From Mactra quadrangularis (lineage: Eukaryota; Mollusca; Bivalvia; Venerida; Mactridae): a DNA stretch of 64,000 nt. The stretch covers positions 32,851,231 to 32,915,230 of the forward strand of contig CM046307.1 of NCBI GenBank assembly GCA_025267735.1, written 5' to 3'. This document shows, in pieces, positions 11,401 through 24,272 of the stretch. The notes beneath the pieces are model-generated. The model saw only the letters and a list, made by a program, of their open reading frames with translations, searched no databases and had not been told where the DNA came from. The position numbers and the translations under genes are program-made. The first letter of the stretch is position 1. Every line of letters begins with the position of its first letter.

Positions 11401-13600
11401 AACAAAATTAGAGGGATTGTGAATTACGTTACCGCTCTGTGAATTACGTTACTATTTAAAATGTGTGTCCAGCATGGACATATGAACAATGCAAAATAAT
11501 TGTTACTGTGTAACTAAAATAATGCCCCAGAAAAAACAACTGATACAAAACTGATTTATCTATTATGCACTTGTATGATGAAATTATTTAAGAAACATAC
11601 ATGACTCACATTCATCATAAAATATTAGTAAAAGTCTCTTACTTATGCAATTTCCTTCTTCAAAAACTTTCAAAATATTGACACCTCAACGTTCTTAGGT
11701 GTTGCTGTAAATTTAACCTGTTATAATTGACCCTGGGTCCTAATTTCGGCGACTAACTGATATTTGCTGTAACGTAATTCACAATAACGTAATTCACGAA
11801 TCGATTGTTTATTGGGCTGTTTATTTAATTACATCAAGGCAATGTTAATTCATTTGGTTATTACTTAAGTTTATAAGAGGGTAGTGTAGATGGAATTTAG
11901 TAAGTGGATATAGGTAATGTTAGTGTGTATGAAAACAGCTAGTAACGTAATTCACTAAACCTAGGTTTTATTGAGTGAATACCGTTCTGAGGAGATGTGT
12001 GGATTATACAATTAATTAACAACCAATCTCATTTGTCAATTGTGTGCTACATACATTAAGTAGTTCCCAGAAGATAAATACATATATATAATGCAATGAA
12101 CATCATGCCAGCAAGCCTGTGGAAAATGGTAACGTAATTCACGTGAATTTGTGGGACAGCAAAGTCAATGCGTAAATATTTTTATGATGTAAGTTGTGGA
12201 AGTTCAAACTATTGCAGTTGTTTGGCCTATGTGTATGCTTTATGATGAAAGTCAGAATTCTCATTCCTTGAGCAGAATAGGGCGATAATAAATCTGAATA
12301 TCAATTGACCCAAACAGTGGGACAAGGTATTTTGATGAATATGCAACATTCCCGCTGAGTAAAATTATTATCTAGTAATGATTATGTTTATAAATGTATA
12401 TGTTTTCGGTAAAGACATATGTCTCCTAGGTAAAGGACAAATTTGGTTATAAACCATGCTATATTCTTAGTAAAAATACAATGTGACATGATATTTTTGC
12501 AATTGCTTAACTTAACGCGAAACGGCTGTATTATCTCATTGAAAGGTATATGACATCTTCAACCACACTGAAAAAAAACACATGTAACTGTGTGCGTCTC
12601 AATGGCTTTGATAAATTAAACTATGAAGATTTTTTAACCATTGCATGCCATGTAAGCATAGAATCCTTCATAGCAATACTCAAATCGATATTTTTACAAT
12701 TCATTTGTTACTTCAATTCTTACTAGATGTAACCAAATCTCAAATGTAACCAAAGCGTCCTTTGTTCGCTTCTTATTCAATAAAACATGGTTTTATGAAT
12801 TGAAACATACGTTAAGTTTGGTAAGGTATGTTTCATATGAAATGTATCATAGTTGATGCTTGTTTGTTCGCTTGTTTCACAATGTTTCGCTTTTTTGGAA
12901 ACTTGAAACGTTAAAGTTCTGAATGTTTCTTTTATATCATGTCTTTGAGTGTAAAGGAACACAACATGTCTGTTGAATTTAACAGCAGCGAAATAATGTA
13001 GTTGGACTTTTATAAACACACGTTACCACAGGTTGTTGTAATTCCTGACAACACAAACAGCATAATTTATATCGGAATTTATTTTTGTCGTAGATGAACT
13101 ATAATACGTCGCGGAAGATTTGTTGCAGAAGTATTTAAGGGAACATGGTACATAATCATGGTACAACAAATCGATAATGATAAGGAAGCAAACACATCGT
13201 TCATGCAACAACGCCGATCTCTTATCCAATGGCAAACCCTTGAGGATGTAATTTTGGGTGACAAATGACTTTTTATATGAAATAAGTGTGCCAGTACCTC
13301 ATGGAATATCTAGGAGAATGTTTTGATTTTTACTTCAAAGTGAATTACTACATGAACTTTGAACACAATTGATCTGTTATGCTTTTCTGAGACTAATTCG
13401 TAACCTTTTTAACTCTTAATTTTAACATGTTTTCACTTAATTTTGAAGGCAATCCTTATTGATATAATTAACAGTATTTAGATATGACATAGTACATAGA
13501 AAAAAGTTTGTGCTACCATTAAATGTTTTAAACTGTTGAACTGGGTGTGACTGATAAAATTGGGATGTGATAGTTTAAACAGTGTTGTTGTAACATACGT
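8470..13600. mobile_element. Inverted-repeat region with a dense 14-mer array (ACGTTAC motifs)
   Basis: A non-coding region with two related motifs. GTGAATTACGTTAC or its reverse complement occurs at 9484, 9864, 10221, 11419, 11439, 11769, 11785 (13 of 14), 11942 and 12129. ACATACGTTAC-type motifs occur at 8472, 9159, 9175, 12805 and 13587 towards the flanks, with weaker forms elsewhere. A perfect 28-bp inverted repeat sits at 9293-9320 and 12501-12528, and diverged pairing extends on both sides of it. The layout suggests a large non-autonomous element with subterminal protein-binding repeats; exact ends were not found and no transposase is encoded. A pogo-like MITE has inserted at 8934. Confidence 0.6.
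8934..9100. mobile_element. Pogo/Tigger-like MITE, 167 bp
   Basis: Inverted termini pair CAGTAAAGTTCCGCTAATAA (left) with the complement of CAGTAAAGGTCCGCTATTAA (right). It is flanked by TA on both sides. CAGT..-ended termini with TA duplication are typical of pogo/Tigger-type mariner relatives. No coding capacity. Confidence 0.85.
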
Positions 13601-13773
13601 TACTACCTATTTATTTCTTTAGGCATTTATAATTATGAACTTTTCAGTGAGTTAAGTATATAAACTTTTAAAATGTATTCATTGATTTTGACTGTTCACG
13701 GCTATGGTACTTAAGTTTCTTTCGATTTTTCCAAGTTTGAAAGTCATTGTATCAAGGTTTATAAATGTATTTC

Positions 13774-16024
13774 TATGGAAAGCCACAGTACACCCCCGAC
13801 GTCGTTGTTATTTTCCCTATATAAATGCATTGGAAAATAACTCCGTCGAATCCATTAACATCGGCGTCGTTTTTATCATGTTGACGAAACTATTTACGAA
13901 ACTATTTATAACAACTTCGTCTTAAAGCACCGACGTATTTATTTCAACGACACTATATTACTTTCGTCATATCTCAATTCAACAACTTCGCACCGACGCT
14001 ACTAATTTCAACAAGTCTATATAATCTTCGTCGATTAAACAATTTCGATTTTTTAATTAATTTCGTTCAATCGACGCCGAAGTTATTAAGATTGACGACG
14101 CTTTGATGAACAAATTCGATAGGTCATTTTCATAGTCGGTTTTCAGGCGTAAGTTATTGGAATAACGTCGGTCTAAAACCGAAGTTATTTTATTGTCGTA
14201 TTCGAAGAAATAGCCCCGCTCGTGTAAGTATGGAAACCTACCGTTGCACAGTGTAAACTGTCAATCGTTTGAATTAGGTGTAGGAGTAAAATCTTCCTCA
14301 GTAAACTTGACTCCGACTCTCGCCAAATCTCGTTCTTTTTTATACGCCCGTTTTGAAAAAAATGGACGTATTATGTTATGATGTTGTCCGTCTGTCCGTC
14401 CGTCCGTCTGTCCGTCCTTGGACAATTGCTTGTCTGGATGATAACTCAAGAAAGGATGTACCTAGGTTCCTCAAATTTTATGTGTGGATAGCCCTTGGGT
14501 GGAGGAGGTTCCCTATTGATTTTGAGACCCCTGGGTCAAAGGTCAAGGTCACTGGGGCATCATATTGAAAAATATTGTCCGGGTAATAACTCAACAATGA
14601 CTGCACCTAGGTTCACCAAATTTCATGTGAGAGTAACCCATGTGTCAAGGATGTTCCCTATTGGTTTTGGGGCCCCTGGGTCAAGTTTAAACCATCAACC
14701 AGAAGATATCAAATTACCAAGCAGTGACTTCAAATGTTCAATCAATATGTTAATAAAGTCAAAATGGCAAACAATGGAAATAATGCTATATTTAATAAGT
14801 AACATGAAATAAGTTCACCAAATTTTATGTGAGGGTAGCCCATTTGTCAAGGATGTTCCCTATTGGTTTTGAGACCCCTGGGTCAAAGGTCAAGATAACA
14901 GGGGCGTCATATGGAAAAACCTTTCAGGACAATAACTAAACAATGCTTGTAACTAGGTTAACCAAATTTTATGTGGATCAGCCCATTTGTCAAAGAGTTA
15001 TGTGTTGATAGCTCTTTGATAGAGGATGTTCCCTTTGATTTGGAGACCCTAGGGTCAAAAGTCAAAGTCACTGGAACTTAATTTATATTGAAACATTTTC
15101 CGGACAATAACTCAATAATTATTGTACCTAGGTTCACCGAATTTTATTTAAGGGTAGCCTAAATGTCTAGCATATGCCCTTTTGGTTTTAGGCCCCTGGG
15201 TCAAAGGTCAAAGTCACAAGGAAATCATGAGGAAAAACCTTGTCCAACAACCAACTTTATCTAAGATCACCAAATTTTATGTATCAATACTCTTTGGGTC
15301 AAGGGTGAGAACTTTAGGTTCTGAGGCCCCAGGGTCAAGGTCACTGGAAGTTTGTATGGGAAAACTTTGTGCCGGTGATAACTCAACCATGGCTGTACCT
15401 ACCTAGGTTCTCAAAATCTTTGCTTGGATAGCCCTCCAGTTAAGAATGGGACCTATTCTGAGATCCCGGGGTCATTTATCAAGGTCACAGGGACGTCATA
15501 TGAGATAGAACACAGCAAGGACTGCACACGGGCGTATAATGCCCCGCCCAGGGGAGCTCTTGTTTAATTTCGTGAAATAATATCGGACGAAATTATAATC
15601 TCGAAAGTTGCTAAAAATAGATTCTTCAATAACTCCGTCGCCAGTTGAATAATACCGTATCATGTGCGTATGGACTGACGAAGTTGTTGATATAAGTACG
15701 TCGACTCGAGCAGTCGACGTCACCTAATAGTATCGTCGTATTTGTGCTGGCGAAGTTGTTATTTATTGAGGCGGTGAAGTTGATATTAGCCTTCGCTGAA
15801 ATCAAATGATATGGTCGTCTTATGAAACGAAGTTGTTGATATTGATGATAATTTCGTCTTTTTAAGTAACGATGAAGTTTAAATAATTACGATGTGTGAA
15901 TAATAACGTCGGCGCCTTGTATTAAAATCGACGTCGATGTTAACAGATTCGACGGAGTTATTTTCCAATGCATTTATATAGGGAAAATAACAACGACGTC
16001 GGGGGTGTACTCTGGCTTTCCATA
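13774..16024. mobile_element. 2.25 kb DNA transposon with TATGGAAAGCC termini and 6-bp TSD
   Basis: Perfect terminal TATGGAAAGCC..GGCTTTCCATA, extending as a near-perfect ~75-bp inverted repeat through GACGTCGTTGTTATTTTCCC. The 6-bp duplication TATTTC at 13768-13773 and 16025-16030 is confirmed by the empty sites in repeat copies 2 and 3 (…GTATTTCTGTAA…). The inner arms are rich in variants of CAACAACTTCGTC (left) and its complement GACGAAGTTGTTG (right). No transposase; a second element lies within it. Superfamily not assigned. Confidence 0.93.
14341..15538. mobile_element. Nested core-repeat element with TATACGCCCGT termini
   Basis: Short inverted ends TATACGCCCGT and ACGGGCGTATA enclose a (CCGT)n stretch at 14387-14417 and about six diverged ~150-bp units. 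Each unit carries 'ctaggttcaccaaatttta' and 'cctgggtcaaaggtcaaggt'. This matches the style of bivalve pearl-type elements (inverted ends, internal core repeats). The open frames over it are translated repeats, not genes. Confidence 0.75.
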
Positions 16025-17703
16025 TATTTCTGTAATTTTCCATAAGTTGATCTAAAATTTAAGTCATATTTGAGCGAAGGGTTGTTCTGAATTTATCATT
16101 TTGTGGTATGTATTTCCAGTATCAACCCTTTGCCTTCCTAAAGTGCTTAAATCATAGACAAACATACTAATACAGACAAAAATAAAGTTTTCGTAGTGTG
16201 GTCCGTATAGAAACATACGTTACCATAGAAAATAGGTGTTTGTATTCAAGTATGTGTATTAGTCTGACTAACGAATGACCCTTCCTGTAAATACTTTATT
16301 CATTTGTCCATCTTGTATAACTTTTATTAATAACTGAAAGTTATCATTAAAATCAAGAAATAAAAATATGTCTAGTGGAGATTTTCTATATGGCTGACAT
16401 AAGAGAACAGAGAAACGATGCATTTGATTTGTTTCTATTTTTAATCTTGCCAAAACGAAAGTACTCTACCTGTCACGTGACTCTCTTAAAATAGCAAGAA
16501 ATAAGGGACGCCAATCTGTCTGTTATATTTATTGTTTTAGAAAAAAACGACATTTTCAAAACTAAACTAAGAACGTAATAGAAAAAAGCACCATTTTTCA
16601 GTGTTGAAAAGAGGTATGAAAAGAGTCCCTCAAAATCCCTGACTCTTCACATATTGGTGTTAAGAAATCACCGTACTGCTTACTATCGGAAATGCACAGG
16701 AATGACGTTACAGGGTAACCCAAAATCCAAATCGTTGTCAAACACAAAATGGCTTCGTAATTAAGATGCGTCGAAATAAAGTACCGGAGGACAGTAATAA
16801 GAACTTTTTGGCATAGAAAATGGCCATAGGGGGTCATGAAGTTCAAAGTCCCAGAACTCTGTAAAGCCCCAATAGAACTTTGCAAACTTTTATAAGTGAA
16901 TTGCAACTACCATGTGGGTTTAATAATCATACCATAGATAATTACTCCCAGGAGGAGCGATGTCATATACTGGCTTTAAAAGCACTTATGGTTTAAACGG
17001 AAAATGAGAATGGGCGATATTTCAAAGTCACATAACTCTGTAAGGCCTGAACAGAACTTTATACACTTTTATCAATGAATGCCTACCACTAAATGGGTTA
17101 AGAAAATCATACACTTGAAAATTCCCAATGTGGGGAGCAATGTCATATACTGGCTCAAGGTCTATTATAGATTTGACCAGAAAATGAGAACGGGCGATAT
17201 TTCAAAGTCCCATAACTCTGTAATACCCCAACACAACTTTGTAAACTTTAATCAGTGAATGCCTAACATTATATGGGTTAAGAAAATCATACCCTTGAAA
17301 ATTCCCCGTGTGGGGAGCAATGTCATATACTGGCTCAAGGTCTATTATGGATTTGACTGGAAAATGAGAATGAGTGATATTTCAAAGTCCCATAAGTCTG
17401 TATTGCCCCAACAGAACTTTGTTAACTTTTATCAGTGAATGCCTACCACTAAATTGGTTAAGAAAATCATACCCTTGAAAATTCCCCATGTGGGGAGCAA
17501 TGTCATATACTGACTCAAAGATATGATGGTTTTGACTGGAAAATGAGAATGGGCGATATTTCAAAGTCCCATAACTCTGTAAAGCCCCAACAGAACTTTG
17601 CAAACTTTCATCAGTGAATGCCTACCATTATATGGGTTAAGAAAATCATACCCATGAAAATTCCCCGTGTGTGGAGCAATGTCATATACTGGCTCAAGGT
17701 CTG

Positions 17704-19523
17704 TTATAATTATGAACTTTTCAGTGAGTTAAGTATATAAACTTTTAAAATGTATTCATTGATTTTGACTGTTCACGGCTATGGTACTTAAGTTTCTTTC
17801 GATTTTTCCAAGTTTGAAAGTCATTGTATCAAGGTTTATAAATGTATTTCTGTAATTTTCCATAAGTTGATCTAAAATTTAAGTCATATTTGAGCGAAGG
17901 GTCGTTCTGAATTTATCATTTTGTGGTATGTATTTCCAGTATCAACCCTTTGCCTTTCTAAAGTGCTTAAATCATAGACAAACATACAAATACAGACAAA
18001 AAAAAAGTTTTCTTAGTGTGGTCCGTATAGAAACATACGTTACCATAGAAAATAGGTGTTTGTATTCAAGTATGTGTATTAGTCTGACTAACGAATGACC
18101 CTTCCTGTAAATACTTTATTCATTTGTCCATCTTGTATAACTTTTATTAATAACTGAAAGTTATCATTAAAATCAAGAAATAAAAATATGTCTAGTGGAG
18201 ATTTCCTATATGGCTGACATAAGAGGACAGAGAAACGATGCATTTGATTTGTTTCTATTTTTAATCTTGCCAAAACGAAAGTACTCTACCTGTCACGTGA
18301 CTCTCTTAAAATAGCAAGAAATAAGGGACGCCAATCTGTCTGTTATATTTATTGTTTTAGAAAAAAACGACATTTTCAAAACTAAACTAAGAACGTAATA
18401 GAAAAAAGCACCATTTTTCAGTGTTGAAAAGAGGTATGAAAAGAGTCCCTCAAAATCCCTGACTCTTCACATATTGGTGTTAAGAAATCACCGTACTGCT
18501 TACTATCGGAAATGCACAGGAATGACGTTACAGGGTAACCCAAAATCCAAATCGTTGTCAAACACAAAATGGCTTCGTAATTAAGATGCGTCGAAATAAA
18601 GTACCGGAGGACAGTAATAAGAACTTTTTGGCATAGAAAATGGCCATAGGGGGTCATGAAGTTCAAAGTCCCAGAACTCTGTAAAGCCCCAATAGAACTT
18701 TGCAAACTTTTATAAGTGAATTGCAACTACCATGTGGGTTTAATAATCATACCATAGATAATTACTCCCAGGAGGAGCGATGTCATATACTGGCTTTAAA
18801 AGCACTTATGGTTTAAACGGAAAATGAGAATGGGCGATATTTCAAAGTCACATAACTCTGTAAGGCCTGAACAGAACTTTATACACTTTTATCAATGAAT
18901 GCCTACCACTAAATGGGTTAAGAAAATCATACACTTGAAAATTCCCCATGTGGGGAGCAATGTCATATACTGGCTCAAGGTCTATTATAGATTTGACCAG
19001 AAAATGAGAACGGGCGATATTTCAAAGTCCCATAACTCTGTAATACCCCAACACAACTTTGTAAACTTTAATCAGTGAATGCCTAACATTATATGGGTTA
19101 AGAAAATCATACCCTTGAAAATTCCCCGTGTGGGGAGCAATGTCATATACTGGCTCAAGGTCTATTATGGATTTGACTGGAAAATGAGAATGAGTGATAT
19201 TTCAAAGTCCCATAAGTCTGTATTGCCCCAACAGAACTTTGTTAACTTTTATCAGTGAATGCCTACCACTAAATTGGTTAAGAAAATCATACCCTTGAAA
19301 ATTCCCCATGTGGGGAGCAATGTCATATACTGACTCAAAGATATGATGGTTTTGACTGGAAAATGAGAATGGGCGATATTTCAAAGTCCCATAACTCTGT
19401 AAAGCCCCAACAGAACTTTGCAAACTTTCATCAGTGAATGCCTACCATTATATGGGTTAAGAAAATCATACCCATGAAAATTCCCCGTGTGTGGAGCAAT
19501 GTCATATACTGGCTCAAGGTCTG
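17704..19523. repeat. Higher-order repeat copy 2 (1,820 bp)
   Basis: Uninterrupted second copy, differing from copies 1 and 3 at only a handful of positions over most of its length. It gives the empty-site sequence for the transposon in copy 1. The near identity implies recent duplication or ongoing homogenisation, or possibly assembly duplication. Confidence 0.93.
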
Positions 19524-21520
19524 TTATAATTATGAACTTTTCAGTGAGTTAAGTATATAAACTTTTAAAATGTATTCATTGATTTTGACTGTTCACGGCT
19601 ATGGTACTTAAGTTTCTTTCGATTTTTCCAAGTTTGAAAGTCATTGTATCAAGGTTTATAAATGTATTTCTGTAATTTTCCATAAGTTGATCTAAAATTT
19701 AAGTCATATTTGAGCGAAGGGTCGTTCTGAATTTATCATTTTGTGGTATGTATTTCCAGTATCAACCCTTTGCCTTCCTAAAGTGCTTAAATCATAGACA
19801 AACATACAAATACAGACAAAAAAAAAGTTTTCTTAGTGTGGTCCGTATAGAAACATACGTTACCATAGAAAATAGGTGTCTGTATTCAAGTATGTGTATT
19901 AGTCTGACTAACGAATGACCCTTCCTGTAAATACTTTATTCATTTGTCCATCTTGTATAACTTTTATTAATAACATAAAGTTATCATTAAAATCAAGAAA
20001 TAAAAATATGTCTAGTGGAGATTTCCTATATGGCTGACATAAGAGAACAGAGAAACGATGCATTTGATTTGTTTCTATTTTTAATCTTGCCAAAACGAAA
20101 GTACTCTACCTGTCACGTGACTCTCTTAAAATAGCAAGAAATAAGGGACGCCAATCTGTCTGTTATATTTATTGTTTTAGAAAAAAACGACATTTTCAAA
20201 ACTAAACTAAGAACGTAATAGAAAAAAAGCACCATTTTTCAGTGTTGAAAAGAGGTATGAAAAGAGTCCCTCAAAATCCCTGACTCTTCACATATTGGTG
20301 TTAAGAAATCACCGTACTGCTTACTATCGGAAATGCACAGGAATGACGTTACAGGGTAACCCAAAATCCAAATCGTTGTCAAACACAAAATGGCTTCGTA
20401 ATTAAGATGCGTCGAAATAAAGTACCGGAGGACAGTAATAAGAACTTTTTGGCATAGAAAATGGCCATAGGGGGTCATGAAGTTCAAAGTCCCAGAACTC
20501 TGTAAAGCCCCAATAGAACTTTGCAAACTTTTATAAGTGAATTGCAACTACCATGTGGGTTTAATAATCATACCATAGATAATTACTCCCAGGAGGAGCG
20601 ATGTCATATACTGGCTTTAAAAGCACTTATGGTTTAAACGGAAAATGAGAATGGGCGATATTTCAAAGTCACATAACTCTGTAAGGCCTGAACAGAACTT
20701 TATACACTTTTATCAATGAATGCCTACCACTAAATGGGTTAAGAAAATCATACACTTGAAAATTCCCCATGTGGGGAGCAATGTCATATACTGGCTCAAG
20801 GTCTATTATAGATTTGACCAGAAAATGAGAACGGGCGATATTTCAAAGTCCCGTAACTCTGTAATACCCCAACACAACTTTGTAAACTTTAATCAGTGAA
20901 TGCCTAACATTATATGGGTTAAGAAAATCATACCCTTGAAAATTCCCCGTGTGGGGAGCAATGTCATATACTGGCTCAAGGTCTATTATGGATTTGACTG
21001 GAAAATGAGAATGAGTGATATTTCAAAGTCCCATAAGTCTGTATTGCCCCAACAGAACTTTGTTAACTTTTATCAGTGAATGCCTACCACTAAATTGGTT
21101 AAGAAAATCATACCCTTGAAAATTCCCCATGTGGGGAGCAATGTCATATACTGACTCAAAGATATGATGGTTTTGACTGGAAAATGAGAATGGGCGATAT
21201 TTCAAAGTCCCATAACTCTGTAAAGCCCCAACAGAACTTTGCAAACTTTCATCAGTGAATGCCTACCATTATATGGGTTAAGAAAATCATACCCATGAAA
21301 ATTCCCCGTGTGGGGAGCAATGTCATATACTGGCTCAAGGTCTGTTATGGATTTGACCAGAAAATGAGAATGGGTGATATTTCAAAGTCCCATAACTCTG
21401 TAAAGCCCCAACAGAACTTTGCAAACTTTCATCAGTGAATGCCTACCACCATATGGGTTAAGAAAATCATACCCTTGAAAATTCCCCCTGGGGGGAGCAA
21501 TGTCATATACTGGCTCAAGT
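19524..21520. repeat. Higher-order repeat copy 3 plus terminal subrepeats
   Basis: The third copy runs to about 21343, where the next copy would start. Instead the ~178-bp subrepeat array continues for one more unit to about 21520 (…CATACTGGCTCAAG) and then ends in unrelated sequence. Small differences from copy 2 include one extra A near 20221 and TAACATAAAG replacing TAACTGAAAG. Confidence 0.9.
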
Positions 21521-21529
21521 TCTATATAT

Positions 21530-22976
21530 GTCACCTTTTCAGGCGATGCAGAAAATACAACAAACTCATTTTTATGTTAAATTGTGTTTATTTTTTGAGC
21601 TAACAGGTAACAATGAAGATAAAATACATTCAGTAAAAGACAACAGCCATGCATAGAAGAATACTTGAATAGTAAAATATTTACAAGTGATTTCATACAT
21701 AGCTGTCAGTAAAAACAATACTGTAAAAAATGAAATGGAATTACATGTATGTAAGTGACAGTGAACCAGATCAGTTAAGAATAATAGACATGGATAAGTT
21801 GCGACAGTTAGATCATACAAATACTGGTACTGGCTGAAGGATAATACTTCGAAAACTTCTTACACTATACTTTTTAAAAATTGCCCTCTTAACATGTTTG
21901 AAAAAGGCTTAAAAGCATTACTTCTTAATTTTCAATAGATGTGATTTGGAACTAAAGTTGATGGGTTTACATCTATTAACTAGGAGTTTACAGTAATTAC
22001 CTTAGTATAATATATATCTTGCATCTTACTTGACCATAGACAAATATGATATTACATGTAATTGACAGTACGCCGGACCTCCAATTTCTAAATATTCATA
22101 ATCCATTCACCATTGAAAGATTATGTATACATGGACAAACATAATCCCATGTATTTGGACACAATTTTAATTTATCCATCATTATCAAAATGTACAGAGA
22201 GTTTTTGTCTATTATTACCAAAACTACTGAAAAGTCTGTAATCCAAAGATTAACTCTAAAATCTGTCAATTGTGTGTTACTTAAACATAATTTTGAATAT
22301 CTCCCCCTGAAAAATTAAAACTCTATACAAGTGAAGTTTGACGGCAAACATGTAGGATACAGATTTAAAATGTCCATTGACAAGAAGATGAAGTAAAGAC
22401 CTTCACAATCCTTGTATAAGATCATGTAGTGGTAAAATATGGAATATAAATATCAACCAGTGATACTTTTTATAATATGAAAAGTACCAAGAAATAAACC
22501 ATAAAATGTGTTTATGTGTACATGTATAGTGAATACCAGTGACATAAAATGATAATTGGTCATGTAGTATAAGGCACGTAAGATAAAAAAAAATTCATCA
22601 TAAAATTCATGTTTACACCAGTTAAATATATCCTTTCCCTGATCTAAAAATAATTAAGTAAACATTTTTAAGCAGCTACCAAGTTTCACACAACATAGAA
22701 TTTTAACCAGTCAAATCTCATGATCTATGCATTTACTACAAAAAAAATACTAAAAGTCACTTGAAAACTTTAGATTGTGAGACGAAAAAGTTTTAAAAAA
22801 TGGACAAAACCATTTAAGTACAACTGCCTGCAGAATTTGAAGACTTGTAACTTCGAAGTAAATTTTGCCTAAGTTATGTAATAATATGAGGTTAAAAAGT
22901 AAAATGTTCAAAAACAGAGTTAAAAAAAATATAATATTTTTTTGTATCAATATTACAAAGGTGAATATCCCCAGTA
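21530..22976. other. Non-coding AT-rich stretch
   Basis: No supportable exon. A minus-strand AATAAA occurs at about 21588-21593, which could be a polyadenylation signal, but no coding exon upstream on that strand supports a transcript. Confidence 0.5.
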
Positions 22977-22978
22977 TA

Positions 22979-24270
22979 CAGTAGTCTGTCTTAGTGACCC
23001 CCTGTTTATAGCGACGTTTTGTCTTTAGTGACCAATATTAGGTGCGCCGAACAGTTTTTACTATATAAATGGTCTGTATGTAGCGACCGTACAGCGACCA
23101 TGATTTAGTGCCTCCCGTTACAGTATATAGGCTGTGCACAGCGACTTTTGCAAGGGGAGTAACTCGAATTAACCTTCAATAATTGCCTTCAAAAGTCATA
23201 GTTGAATCGTTGAGCGTATGTTACGTCCGCCCATGTGATGTAATCAACCAATTAGAGATGCACGCTAAGTGGGAGTTGCAGTTAGTATACACGCTTCAAA
23301 AGCCGATAATTAGTAACTCCTTTGTTTATTGATGGCCCCTGTGTATATTATCACCAATGAAGACCAATCAACGTCCGCTCAAAAATATCAATGATGCAAC
23401 ATGTCGGCCCGATAAGATTGATTACGTAATCAAACTGTTGCAATTAAACAAACATGTGACAAACTGTGATATTGATTTTAGTAGATAGGGCTTTTTGGAT
23501 GCAAGCCGTTACATTGATAATTGTATTTAATTATGAGCATGTTTAAAAAGACGTAATAAACAGTTTGCAAATGTTTTTTAAGACAATTAAAGTTGACAAC
23601 AATAATAATCTCTGATCAATTGATAATAATAACCGTTAAATCCCACGTCAAAATAATCGTAAAACAAATTATTTTATCATCATTTTACTATGAATAAAGT
23701 TTTTTTATTTCGTACTGTCATACATTTTCGCGACCGACGCTATCGCCTATAAAGTGGAACATCGTTAAAATTATGTTAGTTATTTATCAAAGTTATTATT
23801 TCGAATGTTAGATCTTCTTAATTTAGCAATAAGTAAGGGGAAACTTCCCTCATTTTTTTGATTTCAAGAATAAACATAGGTTGACTTTGTGAAAATTATA
23901 TCATATTCGTCACGTAATCTATCAGATAAAATCGTGTATTAGACTCTAAAAAACAATAAAAAGCACAAATTGCTAATGAAAAGTATTATTTACGAAAAGG
24001 TTTGATAATTATAGCATAACTTATTTTTTAAGAAAATATTTAAACAAAGAAGGGTCAAAATTAAGGACATTGATAAAATATTTTCCAAAATAGCCCTTTA
24101 TGCATTAATCTCTGATGAACACAAAATAGAAAGCAAACATGCTAAACCAGAAGAGCTGTTCAATTAAAATGAAAAAATGTAGACTGTAGAGACTGTTAAC
24201 AGTGACTCCCTGTCTATAATGACCTTTTTTCGTTTCTCCCATCGAAGGTCACTGTAAACAGTTTTTACTG
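22979..24270. mobile_element. Non-autonomous pogo-like element, 1.29 kb
   Basis: Starts CAGTAGTCTGTCTTAGTGAC and ends GTCACTGTAAAC..TTTTTACTG, with TA on both flanks. Both ends have repeated AGTGACC/AGCGACC words. The right subterminal sequence (…TTTCGTTTCTCCCATCGAAGGTCAC) closely resembles that of the larger element ending at 42433, so the two are the same family. No transposase frame was found. Confidence 0.8.
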
Positions 24271-24272
24271 TA

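Larger units (their letters stand above)
13627..17703. repeat. Higher-order repeat copy 1 (1,820 bp plus a 2,257-bp insertion)
   Basis: The first of three head-to-tail copies of a 1,820-bp unit starting TTATAATTATGAACTTTTCA. This copy is split by a transposon; removing 2,251 bp of element and one 6-bp duplication returns exactly 1,820 bp. The unit has ~1 kb of unique sequence (including one GAAACATACGTTACC motif) followed by about five diverged ~178-bp subrepeats (…GGGCGATATTTCAAAGTCCC…), a repeat within a repeat. Conserved open frames of 61, 102 and 73 codons on the minus strand are copied with the unit and have no recognisable domain. Confidence 0.92.

Noticed and set aside
16268..21244. 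Open frames of 61, 102 and 73 codons, each conserved in three copies on the minus strand
   Set aside because: They are identical because the 1,820-bp unit was duplicated. They overlap subrepeats, lack domains and have no splice or start context.
21585..21600. Minus-strand polyadenylation signal as evidence of a gene end
   Set aside because: AATAAA is expected by chance in AT-rich DNA, and no upstream minus-strand exon was found between 21.6 and 35 kb.
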